64,000 nucleotides of DNA from Parapedobacter flavus (GTDB lineage Bacteria > Bacteroidota > Bacteroidia > Sphingobacteriales > Sphingobacteriaceae): assembly GCF_035818675.1 (NCBI RefSeq), contig NZ_JAYKZZ010000016.1, positions 62,001 through 126,000 of the forward strand, in the 5' to 3' direction. Made by a program: the position numbers and the translations under genes. The notes beneath the pieces are model-generated. The model saw only the letters and a list, made by a program, of their open reading frames with translations. It was not told where the DNA came from and made no database searches. This document shows positions 7,873 to 17,700 of the stretch, piece after piece. Position 1 is the first letter of the stretch. Each line of letters begins with the position of its first letter.

Positions 7873-9369
7873 TTATTTTTTCAGGATGGCCATGAGCGTC
7901 TTCCGCTCGATGAGCGCGGTGGTAAGCGCGAAGCCAACAAAAAGCACGTTTCCAATGACGACGTGCCGATCGAACGCATCGAATGCCAGCCAGCAAATGA
8001 TGATGCCCGCAACGATATAGGCTCCATTTTTACCCACGCGGTAAGGGATGGGGTACCGCTGCTGCCCCCACAGGTAGGAAGTAACCACCATAGCGACGTA
8101 GGCAATTGCGGTTACCCAAACCGCACCCACGTAACTGTAGCGCGGTATGAGGATGATGTTGAGCACAATGGTGATGATGGCACCGATACCGGAAATATAG
8201 AGGCCGAAACGGGTTTGGTCGGTCAGCTTATACCAGATCGACAGGTTCATATAAATACCCAGTAACACATAGTTGAGGAGGAGAATGGGGATGATATGTA
8301 GGCCCGACCAATATTGGGCCTGTTCTTCGGGGCTGCCACCCTCGATGAAATACTTCAACCATTCGATGTTTACTGTAATACCTACCATTACCAACACCAT
8401 GGCGATAACGAAGTAGTCCATGATGAGGGCATAAACACGCCGGGCATTTTCGTTTTTAGCATAACTGAAGAAAAAGGGCTCGGCACCTAGACGGAAGGCC
8501 TGCACGGCGATGCTTAAGAACACAGCGATCTTGGATACAGCACCATAGATACCCAAATCGCGGTCGCCCACCTCCCCCGGGAGCAACTTAGGGATCATAA
8601 TTTTATCGATATGCTCATTGATGATGAAGGAGATGTTGGCAATCAACACCGGCAGGCTATAGGAAAGCATATCTAATGCCAATTTGCGGTCAAGCCGCGG
8701 GCGCAGCTTGGCGATTTCGGGTAATAACAATAGCAGGGTAAGTCCGCTGGCGATGAGGTTGGAGAGGAAGACGTAACCCACCCACTTCTCCCGGTACCAC
8801 GAACTGAAGTAATCTGGATAAGCACCGCCTTGCTCGATAAGCCAGGGGATGACCACGATGAAAAACAGGGTAGCGCCGATGAACGCGAGGATATTGATGA
8901 GTTTGAGTACCGCAAACCGTATGGGTCGCCCTTCGGCGCGTAGGCGGGCGAACGGGATGACGGCCAGTGCATCGGTTACCAAAATCCAGGCGAAATAGCG
9001 CACATAGCGGTTGTAGTCGGCACTAGTGGTGCCGTTGTTCAGCCACGTGGCGATATTTGTCGAAAAAAGGTGGGTGGTGATGATGAAAAGCGTGGCGGTA
9101 AACAGGATGATGGTGAAGCTATTGTTGTATACGTTAGCCCGGTTATTATCATGCTTTTGCAGGTACCGGAAATAGGTTGTCTCCATCCCGAAAGCAAGTA
9201 CGGCATTGAGCATGGCGGCCCAACTGTACATGTTGGTAAAGATGCCGTATACGGAAGGGGAGAATTTGCGAACGAAAAGCGGCGTGAGCAGGAAATTAAT
9301 CAGCCGGGCCACAATGGTGCTCAGCCCATAGATAGCGGTTTGTCCAGCAAATTTTCTAAGTACCGACAA
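7873..9369 (-). CDS. Polysaccharide/oligosaccharide flippase family membrane protein
   Basis: 498 residues, hydrophobic throughout with about 12-14 predicted membrane segments. The N-terminus RKFAGQTAIYGLSTIVARLINFLLTPL and the following FSPSVYGIFTNMYSW match the Wzx/MurJ-like MOP-superfamily flippases that move lipid-linked sugars across the inner membrane. No glycosyltransferases are adjacent, so the substrate is unknown. In some Bacteroidota such solitary genes are annotated as lipopolysaccharide biosynthesis proteins. The start is 16 bp after the acylphosphatase stop, so the two are probably one transcript from the promoter at 9707-9714. Confidence 0.9.
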   Translation of the reverse strand: MSVLRKFAGQTAIYGLSTIVARLINFLLTPLFVRKFSPSVYGIFTNMYSWAAMLNAVLAFGMETTYFRYLQKHDNNRANVYNNSFTIILFTATLFIITTHLFSTNIATWLNNGTTSADYNRYVRYFAWILVTDALAVIPFARLRAEGRPIRFAVLKLINILAFIGATLFFIVVIPWLIEQGGAYPDYFSSWYREKWVGYVFLSNLIASGLTLLLLLPEIAKLRPRLDRKLALDMLSYSLPVLIANISFIINEHIDKIMIPKLLPGEVGDRDLGIYGAVSKIAVFLSIAVQAFRLGAEPFFFSYAKNENARRVYALIMDYFVIAMVLVMVGITVNIEWLKYFIEGGSPEEQAQYWSGLHIIPILLLNYVLLGIYMNLSIWYKLTDQTRFGLYISGIGAIITIVLNIILIPRYSYVGAVWVTAIAYVAMVVTSYLWGQQRYPIPYRVGKNGAYIVAGIIICWLAFDAFDRHVVIGNVLFVGFALTTALIERKTLMAILKK

Positions 9370-9385
9370 CGTTTAACACTTAAGA

Positions 9386-9688
9386 TCAGCCACGCGATTT
9401 CCTGATGACCTCAAAGTTACGATAGTTTTTCATTTCACCTTCGTTGGTCGCTACTTTTTCCACCAGGGCCCTTTCGGGGCCCTCGTGGCACCATTCCAGA
9501 AAAGTGTCAAGGGCAAAGGCGTCGCCTTCGGCTTCGATGGCCACCGTACCGTCGGGCATGTTCTGCGCGGTGCCTTTTACCCCCAGTTGGTCGGCCACGG
9601 CTTTCGTGGTGAGCCGGAAATATACGCCCTGTACTTTCCCCGATACGACGATGTCAAGGTGCTTGTGTTTGTCGGTTTTCGTGCCCAT
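9386..9688 (-). CDS. acyP: Acylphosphatase
   Basis: Small cytoplasmic enzyme that hydrolyses acyl phosphates. The 100 residues include the signature GKVQGVYFR (residues 17-25), in which R25 would bind phosphate, and the second element GTAQNMPDGTVAIEAEG with the catalytic asparagine at residue 43. The tyrosine at GVYFR replaces the more usual glycine, a common variant. A -7 box (TATTTTTG, 9714-9707) and a TTTG -33 element (9738-9735, 20-bp spacing) sit just upstream, so this gene heads a two-gene unit with the flippase. Confidence 0.93.
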   Translation of the reverse strand: MGTKTDKHKHLDIVVSGKVQGVYFRLTTKAVADQLGVKGTAQNMPDGTVAIEAEGDAFALDTFLEWCHEGPERALVEKVATNEGEMKNYRNFEVIRKSRG

Positions 9689-9706
9689 GGTTTCTTTCTA
9701 ATGGCA

Positions 9707-9714
9707 CAAAAATA
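9707..9714 (-). promoter_or_regulatory. Promoter -7 box for acylphosphatase-flippase unit
   Basis: Minus-strand TATTTTTG at 9714-9707 with TTTG at 9738-9735, spacing 20 bp, close to the Bacteroidota promoter consensus. The ATG at 9688 is 18 bp further on. Confidence 0.65.
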
Positions 9715-9771
9715 CGTGCAAATCGGCACATCAACAAACCCCAGGAAGGGGTCAGTGAATCGTTACATCGT

Positions 9772-10671
9772 TTAAAGCAGACCTACGGCCCTATCGAATC
9801 GGTAGCTGAGCCCAATCTCGTGGGTGGTATTATTGATGCGCCGGTTGAGCGGCTGGTTACCCGGATTGAATTGGTAGCTATAGCCCAGTCCGATGCCGCT
9901 GAAGTTGAACTGCGCCATGCCGGCCAGCTCGCCGTAGCTGCGAGCATTGAGGCCGATGCCGAACACCCTTTTCACGAAGAACAGGGCCGAAGCCTCCGCC
10001 TGCGGCCGCAGGCTTTCCGAATAGGTCACCAGCACGCTCGGGCGGAACTGGAAGTCGTCCCCGAGATCGAACAGTGCCCCTGCCGTGAGGTGGTAGAGGT
10101 TGCGGAAGTTGTAGCGGCTCTCGCCGCCGCCCACACCTAGGTTGCCCAGCATGAGCCGCGGCAAAGACAGCCCCACATAGTACCGCTCCGGGCGGTACAG
10201 CATCACCCCGAAGCCTACCAGTGCGTCGGTCTCTTTCACATCTTCGCGGAAGGCCGGGTCCATCGGGTCCAGCTGCGAGAAGCGGCCATCCATATAGCTG
10301 AAGCCAGCATTGAGCGAAAGCCCGAGGTATTCGGTCTCCGAGATGCGCACGCTCTTGGCGAAAAAGGCCGAGGCCTCGGTGAGCTTCTCCACAGCCATGC
10401 TCTCGTGGCGGATGGTGATGCCCGCGGTGGCGCCCGCCCGCTGCAGGCCGATGTGGCCGCTGCCCCAGAACACCGTGGGGGCACCATCCAGGCCCACCCA
10501 CTGCCGCCGGCCGATCACCGACACCTCCCCACCCATGTGCATCAGGCTGGCCGCGGGGTTGGTTACCGTGCGTAGTTGGCCGTGTTGGGTGTGGGTGAGC
10601 GGTTGCTGGGCGTGTAGGTATGTTACCAACCCCAACATCGCCCCTATAATCAATAGTTTCTTTTTCATCAC
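9772..10671 (-). CDS. PorP/SprF family type IX secretion membrane protein
   Basis: 299 residues with an N-terminal signal peptide (KKKLLIIGAMLGLVTYLHAQ) and then a beta-barrel-like pattern. NPAASLMHMGGEVSVIGRRQWVGLDGAP is the characteristic start of PorP/SprF proteins. In Flavobacterium, SprF is needed for secretion of the type B T9SS cargo SprB, and related genes often follow large CHU_C-domain proteins. That is exactly the position here, directly downstream of the interrupted giant repeat protein. It is therefore likely an outer-membrane partner for that cargo (inference from context). Confidence 0.9.
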   Translation of the reverse strand: MMKKKLLIIGAMLGLVTYLHAQQPLTHTQHGQLRTVTNPAASLMHMGGEVSVIGRRQWVGLDGAPTVFWGSGHIGLQRAGATAGITIRHESMAVEKLTEASAFFAKSVRISETEYLGLSLNAGFSYMDGRFSQLDPMDPAFREDVKETDALVGFGVMLYRPERYYVGLSLPRLMLGNLGVGGGESRYNFRNLYHLTAGALFDLGDDFQFRPSVLVTYSESLRPQAEASALFFVKRVFGIGLNARSYGELAGMAQFNFSGIGLGYSYQFNPGNQPLNRRINNTTHEIGLSYRFDRAVGLL

Positions 10672-10684
10672 TTTTTATGTTTTT

Positions 10685-10765
10685 TTGTGAGCTTGTGAAC
10701 CTGTTAACTTGTGAGCCTGGGAGTCTGCCCCTCTCACTTGTTCACAACTCACTTGTTCACAAACT
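10685..10765. repeat. Direct and inverted repeats of a TTGTGAAC motif
   Basis: The spacer between the giant gene and the PorP-like gene has CTCACTTGTTCACAA twice in direct repeat (about 10731-10760). The opposite orientation appears upstream (TTGTGAGCTTGTGAACC, TTAACTTGTGAGCC, 10685-10717). The two halves can pair into a long imperfect hairpin. It is transcribed within the presumed operon. Role unknown. Confidence 0.6.
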
Positions 10766-10771
10766 CACCGA

Positions 10772-13618
10772 TCAATATCTCAACACAAACCATCCCTTCT
10801 CGTATTTCCACTCGCCGTCTACCCTGATTTCGGCCACGTAGAAGTAAGTGCCCGCCTGTACCCTGTTCTGTCCCGTGCCGATTCCGCGGAAGGCTACCGT
10901 ACCGTTGTTGTAACCCGAGGCTTCCCACACCACCGTTCCGTTGCGGTTGAAAATGCGCACGCGGTTGTTTGGGTAGTCCTTGATGGCCTCGATGATGAGG
11001 TACTCATTGATGCCATCGCCGTTGGGCGACACGGCTTGGTGTATCCGGATGGGTATGTCCGATGTGGGGTCTACCACTCGCAGGGTCACTGTCACCGGTT
11101 CCGCGGCCCCGTGGTTGACATCGCCGGCCTGTGTGGCGGTGATGCGCACCGTGCCCAGGCGCAGGATGTTGAGCGACGTGCCCTCCAGGGTGGCCACCTC
11201 TTCATCGTCAATGCTGAGCAATACGGGCAGTCCGCTGGAGGCCGATACGTCCAGCGGGACGGTACCTGCATCTCTGTTCACCTGTGCCGGGGCGTTGAAG
11301 GTGATGGATTGGCTGGCCTTGCCTACCGTCAGCACCTGTGTGGCTTCAGGGCGGTTGCTGTAGTTTCCGTTTTCGGGTGCGGTGGCTGTGATGATGGCTT
11401 CACCCGCCCCCGTGATGCGGAGCTGCCCGCTCGCAGTCACTTCCACCACGGACGGGTCGCTACTCGTGTAGGTGATTGGCTCCCCGCTGCTGGCCGTCGC
11501 TCCCGCATCGAAATCTGCATCGCCGTAGGTCTTGGCCGGGATGGTGGGAAAGGCGATGCTGCGTGTGGCCGGCGTGACGGTGAGGTTCGCCGTGAGCACA
11601 AGGTCTTCATAATTATCACCACTGACGGTTGCGGTCACTTCTTGTGTACCCGCGTCGGTGCGGCTGTTGCTGGTGTAGATTACCTCCGTGCCTTGCGGCG
11701 GTGTACCGGTGATGACCAGTGATTTCGCTGTGCCGTCGTACACAAAGCTGCCATCGGCCAGCATGATGCCGGTGAGGGTTGCCGGCGTGACGGTGAGGTC
11801 GCACGTGAGAACCACGTCAACGTAATTACCGCCCGTCATGGTTGCGGTCACTTCCTGCGTGCCGACGTCGGTGCGGCTGTTATCCGCGTAGCTCACTGAG
11901 GTGCCATCGGGCCATGTTCCTGTAATTTCCAGTGATTGTGCCGTACCGTCGTACACGAAGCTGCCATCGGCCAGCATGATGCCGGTGAGGGTTGCCGGCG
12001 TGACGGTGAGGTCGGCCGTGAGTACCAGGTCATCGTAATTACCGCCCGTAATGGTTGCGGTCACTTCCTGCGTGCCGACGTCGGTGCGGCTGTTATCCGC
12101 GTAGCTCACTGAGGTGCCATCGGGCAATGTTCCTGTAATTTCCAGTGATTGTGCCGTACCGTCGTACACGAAACTGCCATCGGCCAGCATGATGCCAGTG
12201 ATGGTTGCCGGCGTGACAGTGAGGTCGGCCGTGAGCACCAGGTCATCGTAATTACCGCCGCTGACGGTTGCGGTCACTTCTTGTGTACCCGCGTCGGTGC
12301 GGCTGTTGCTGGTGTAGATTACCTCCGTGCCTTGCGGCGGTGTACCAGTGATGACCAGTGATTTCGCTGTGCCGTCGTACACAAAGCTGCCATCGGCCAG
12401 CATGATGCCGGTGATGGTTGCCGGCGTGACGGTGAGGTCGGCCGTGAGTACCAGGTCATCGTAATTACCGCCCGTAATGGTTGCGGTCACTTCCTGCGTG
12501 CCGACGTCGGTGCGGCTGTTATCCGCGTAGCTCACTGAGGTGCCATCGGGCAATGTTCCTGTAATTTCCAGTGATTGTGCCGTACCGTCGTACACGAAAC
12601 TGCCATCGGCCAGCATGATGCCAGTGATGGTTGCCGGCGTGACAGTGAGGTCGGCCGTGAGCACCAGGTCATCGTAATTACCGCCGCTGACGGTTGCGGT
12701 CACTTCTTGTGTACCCGCGTCGGTGCGGCTGTTGCTGGTGTAGATTACCTCCGTGCCTTGCGGCGGTGTACCAGTGATGGCTAGTGACTTCGCCGTGCCG
12801 TCGTACACAAAGCTGCCATCGGCCAGCATGATGCCGGTGATGGTTGCCGGCGTGACGGTGAGGTCGGCCGTGAGTACCAGGTCATCGTAATTACCGCCGC
12901 TGACGGTTGCGGTCACTTCCTGCGTGCCGACGTCGGTGCGGCTGTTATCCGCGTAGCTCACTGAGGTGCCATCGGGCAATGTTCCTGTAATTTCCAGTGA
13001 TTGTGCCGTACCGTCGTACACGAAACTGCCATCGGCCAGCATGATGCCAGTGATGGTTGCCGGCGTGACAGTGAGGTCGGCCGTGAGCACCAGGTCATCG
13101 TAATTACCGCCGCTGACGGTTGCGGTCACTTCTTGTGTACCCGCGTCGGTGCGGCTGTTGCTGGTGTAGATTACCTCCGTGCCTTGCGGCGGTGTACCAG
13201 TGATGGCTAGTGACTTCGCCGTGCCGTCGTACACAAAGCTGCCATCGGCCAGCATGATGCCGGTGATGGTTGCCGGCGTGACGGTGAGGTCGGCCGTGAG
13301 CACCAGGTCATCGTAATTACCGCCGCTGACGGTTGCGGTCACTTCCTGCGTGCCCACGTCGGTGCGGCTGTTATCCGCGTAGCTCACTGAGGTGCCATCG
13401 GGCAATGCTCCTGTAATTTCCAGTGATTGTGCCGTGCCATCATATACGAAGCTTGCGTCCGTCAGTGTGATGCCGGTGATGGTTGCCGGCGCGACGGTGA
13501 GGTCAGCCGTGAGCACCAGGTCATCGTAATTACCGCCGCTGACGGTTGCGGTCACTTCCTGCGTGCCCACGTCGGTGCGGCTGTTATCCGCGTAGCTCAC
13601 TGAGGTGCCATCGGGCAC
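10772..13618 (-). pseudogene. C-terminal part of giant YDG-repeat protein with type B T9SS sorting domain
   Basis: This frame continues, in phase, the giant gene that starts at 20335. It is separated from it by two TAG codons at 13870-13868 and 13657-13655. It holds about nine and a half further 71-residue YDG/MBG-type repeats, then two Ig-like domains (RSIAFPTIPAKTYGD..., SQSITFNAPAQVNRDAGTV...). It ends in a gliding-motility-associated C-terminal (CHU_C, type B) domain with SPNGDGINEY, FNRNGTVVWEASGY and AGTYFYVAEI. The first in-frame start after the stops is a GTG with no signal peptide, so on its own this part could not enter the Sec pathway. It is best read as the broken 3' half of one ~3190-codon gene, unless the stops are sequencing errors or are bypassed. 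Confidence 0.85.
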
Positions 13619-14760
13619 TGTTCCTGTAATTTCCAGTGATTGTGCCGTGCCATCCTATACGAAGCTTGCGTCCGTCAGTGTGATGCCGGTGAGGGTTGCC
13701 GGCGCGACGGTGAGGTCCGCCGTGAGCACCAGGTCATCGTACTTGCTGCCGCTTAAGGTAGCGGTAACTTGGTGCGTACCCAACTCCGTCAGGCTGTTGC
13801 CCGGGTAGGAAACAGTGGTGCCGTCGGGCAATGTTCCTGTAATTTCCAGTGATTGTGCCGTGCCATCCTATACGAAGCTTGCGTCCGTCAGTGTGATGCC
13901 GGTGATGGTTGCCGGCGCGACGGTGAGGTCAGCCGTGAGCACCAGGTCATCGTAATTACCGCCGCTGACGGTTGCGGTCACTTCCTGCGTGCCGATGTCG
14001 GTGCGGCTGTTATCCGCGTAGCTCACTGAGGTGCCATCGGGCAATGCTCCTGTAATTTCCAGTGATTGTGCCGTGCCATCATATACGAAGCTTGCGTCCG
14101 TCAGTGTGATGCCGGTGATGGTTGCCGGCGTGACGGTTAGGTCTGCCGTGAGCACCAGGTCATCGTAGTTGCTGCCGGTTATGGTAGCGGTTACTTGTTG
14201 CGTACCCACATCCGTCAGGCTGTTGCCCGTGTAGGCAACCGTGGTGCCGTCGGGCAATGTTCCTGTAATTTCCAGTGATTGTGCCGTGCCATCATATACA
14301 AAGCTTGCGTCCGCCAGTGTGATGCCGGTGATTATTGCCGGCGTGACGGTCAGGTCGGCCATAAGCACAAGATCTTCGTAATTGCTGCCGGTTATGGTTG
14401 CGGTCACTTCCTGCGCGCCGACATCCGTTCGGCTGTTATCAGCATAACTCACCGATGTGCCTTCTGGCAGGGTTCCAGCGATGGTCAGCGACTTGGCTGT
14501 ACCGTCGTAGGTGAAGCTACCGTCGTCAAGCGTGATGCCGGTGATGGTTGCCCGGGTAACGGTTAAGTCGGCCGTGAGCACCAATGGTGTATAACCGGCG
14601 CCTTCAACGGTTGCCGTTACTTTCTGCGTGCCGACATCCGTTCGGCTGTTATCTGCGTAACTCACCGATGTGCCCTGCGGGAGGGTGCCATCGATTTCCA
14701 GTGACTTGGCAGTACCGTCATACACAAAATTACTATTCGGTAAGGTTAAACCCGAGATGA
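11567..14760 (-). repeat. Fifteen tandem 213-bp (71-residue) YDG/MBG repeats
   Basis: Each unit follows the scheme ITGI-LxDxSFVYDGTAxSLxITGTLPDGT-SYADNSRTDVGTQ-VTATxxGxNYDDLVLTADLTVTPAT and is exactly 71 codons. I count fifteen units between 14760 and 11567, in both halves of the broken gene. Toward the 3' end two unit types alternate: A (AQSLEITGTLPDGTSVSYADN) and B (AKSLAITGTPPQGTEVIYTSN). This makes a 426-bp higher-order repeat, with near-identical copies around 12149, 12575 and 13001. Units near the 5' end are more diverged. Confidence 0.95.
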
Positions 14761-17700
14761 TCGCACTGGCTACTTCCAGATCGAATGCCGCAAGGCTGGC
14801 ATCGAGCACACCATCGCTCACCGTGATGATGATATCTGTGGTGGTGCCCACGTCACTGTTGCCCGGAGTGCCGGAGAGCTCACCGGTGTTGGCGTTGAAG
14901 GTGGCCCAGTCGGGTTTGTTGGCAATGCTGAATGTCAATACATCACCCGCATCGATATCGTTAGCAATCGGCGTGAAGCTGTATGCCGCATCTTGGTTTA
15001 CCGTTGTTGCCGGTGTTCCGGTGATTATCGGTGCATCGTTCACGGCGCTGATGGTAAAGCGTACCCAGGCCGTGTCACATAGGGAAGGCGTTCCGTTGTC
15101 ACACACTTGGTATTCCAGGCTATCCAGTCCATTATAGTTGCTATTCGGCGTGTATGTAAAGCTGCCGTCCGCATTCAATACCACCGTTCCGTTAACGGGC
15201 GCGGTAACCAAGGACGCCGTCAGTGCGTTGCCCTCCACATCCGAGTCGTTCGTTAATGCATTTCCGGTTGCCGGTATATCTTCGTTTACCGTCACCGGGT
15301 CATCCACAGCAACCGGCGCCGTATTTACCGCCACCACATTGACATCTTTTGTAGCAGGCGCGCTATCAGCTGTCCCATCATTGACTTCAAAACTGACCGT
15401 ACGCGTGGTGGTATTTGGATGCTGTGAGTTATTGCTGTAGGTTACTGCACGCAGGGCCGCTTGCCATTCCGCCAACGTAGCGGTGGCGCCCACAGAGGTA
15501 AGCATAAGCGTACCTGTCGTTTCATCGTAGCTACCGTCGATATTCCCCATCGTACTGCCGTCGTTTACAAACGCAAGCAAATCTTCATCTGCCTGGAAAT
15601 TGCCGGTAACCGCCACGTTCGCCGAAGCCAAGGAGGTATTGTCCGGGTCGCTTATCGTTAAGGCATCGTCGATGGCGATTGGAACCGGACCACCGATAAC
15701 CCGCTCAATGAATGGGGTGGTTCCGCCGCTGGTGGTGACAACGGGTGCATCATTCACTGCCGTAATATTGATCGGCACAGTGCCGAGTTCAACGTCTCCG
15801 GACCCGTCGCCATCATCGGCACTGACGGTAAGGGTAGCGGCTGCGGTTCCACTGTGGTTTGCAGAAGGTATATAAATGATGTTTGAAGGAATATCTATAT
15901 AGCTGTTTATGGCACCCGCGGCACCGCCAAGTGTTACTGCTGAGGTACCGTTTCCGTTGAGTGTCACCGGAATTCCCGTGGCTGCCAATGCTATTCTACC
16001 GTCTGAGACCGACAATGTAACCGTAATCTCATCGCTATCGCTGTCAGCAAAGGTGCTTGATGCGATATTGAGTTGACCCGGCGTATCTTCAATGATCGTG
16101 ATGCCCGCCGGCAATCCGCTGACCGTAGGAGGAGCGTTAACGGTAAGGGTAAAGGTATCCGTCACCGTACCGCCGTTGCCGTCATCTGCAATGACATCAA
16201 TCTCCAATGAACCCACATCACTGTTAGCTGGCGTGCCACTAAAGGTACGCGTGTCCCCATCAAAGCTTAGCCAGGCCGGCAAGTTGCCGCCCCCGTTCAG
16301 TTGGGCAGCATAGGTCAGGACATCACCTGCATCCACATCTGCAAACGTATTGGCCGCAAATTGGAAGCTGAAGGCCACCCCTTGGGTTGCGTTCTGGTCA
16401 GGGATAGGATTAGCTACTGTTGGGGCATCGTTAACCGGTGTGATATCTATTTGGATCTGTCCCAACTCCACAGTTGCCCCTCCTCCTGTCCCGGTATTTC
16501 CTCCATCATTTGCAGAAAGTGTGAGCACCGCTGCATTATCTCCCAATACAGCGCCTGTGTATTGAATGTTGGATGGGGAGTTCAAATAGCCATCAATGGC
16601 TGACGGAGTACCTGATAGCGTAAGAATACCTGTCCCTGAACCGCCCACAGTGACCCCACTGCCCGTGGTAGCGGCAAGGATGCCATCGCTGACCTCCAGG
16701 GTAAGCGTCACAGAATTTGATCCCGCATCCACGTCGCTGAAAGTAACAGGAGAAAGATCTAAATCACTGGCTGTATTTTTAAAAGCAATAACATCAGATG
16801 GCAAGGAAACCATCGTAAGATCATCATTGACAGCGGTTAATCCGATCTGGACGGTCAAAATATTGGAAGAAATACCCGAAGCGTCCTTCACTATACTGGT
16901 GATATTTCTGGTATTGTCAGTTCCTCCTATAGTGGGGTCATTTCCGCTGTTACTATATTCAATGGATTCCAAAACGCTGGTCATTTGGGCAGCTGTACCC
17001 GTGCCGGTAAGGGTAATGACATTGCCAGCTTGAGAAACAGCATAAGGGCTCGGCGCTTCAACTGAAAGGATATCTCCATCTCTCTGATCGTTGAAAGTAA
17101 TTACCGCTTCTATAATCGCCTCCCCTTCACTTTCGGTCAATTCAATTGATCCACCGCTATTGAACCTGGCTGGAGTTCCATTTTCAGTGTAGAAAATAAC
17201 CTTATTACCGTCAAAGACCGGCCCACCATTGGCTGCGATGATATTGAAGGTTACCGTGGCCTGATTGGAACCTGCCGTTCCATCATTGGAGACGAAGGAT
17301 ATTGAGCCGGCATCAGTTCCGGAAAGATTAGGAGTTGGCGTAAATGTGGCGGCAGCCAACGCAGCATTGATGTTTGCGAGGGTTCCGGATGCCGTGAAAG
17401 CTGCGGTACCGTTCCCTGATCCCCCAAACGAAATCCCGGCCGTACCCAGTGTAACAGTTCCGCCAGTCACGGTAAAGGTAAGGGTCTGGTCATCTCCGTC
17501 CACGTCAGTCACACCCATTCCTGTAAGTGCGGCTGGCGTGTCTTCTGTCACCTCGGGGATTGGGGATATCACAGTGACCGGCGCATCATTCACTGCCGTA
17601 ATGTTGATCGGCTCAGTGCCGAGTTCAACGTCTCCGGACCCGTCGCCATCATCGGCACTGACGGTAAGGGTAGCGGCAGCGGTTCCACTGTGGTTTGCAG

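Noticed and set aside
13655..13870. TAG reassigned as a sense codon
   Set aside because: dnaA in the same window ends normally at TAG, so reassignment is unlikely.
11567..14760. CRISPR-like periodic repeats
   Set aside because: The 213-bp units are coding, contiguous and without unique spacers.
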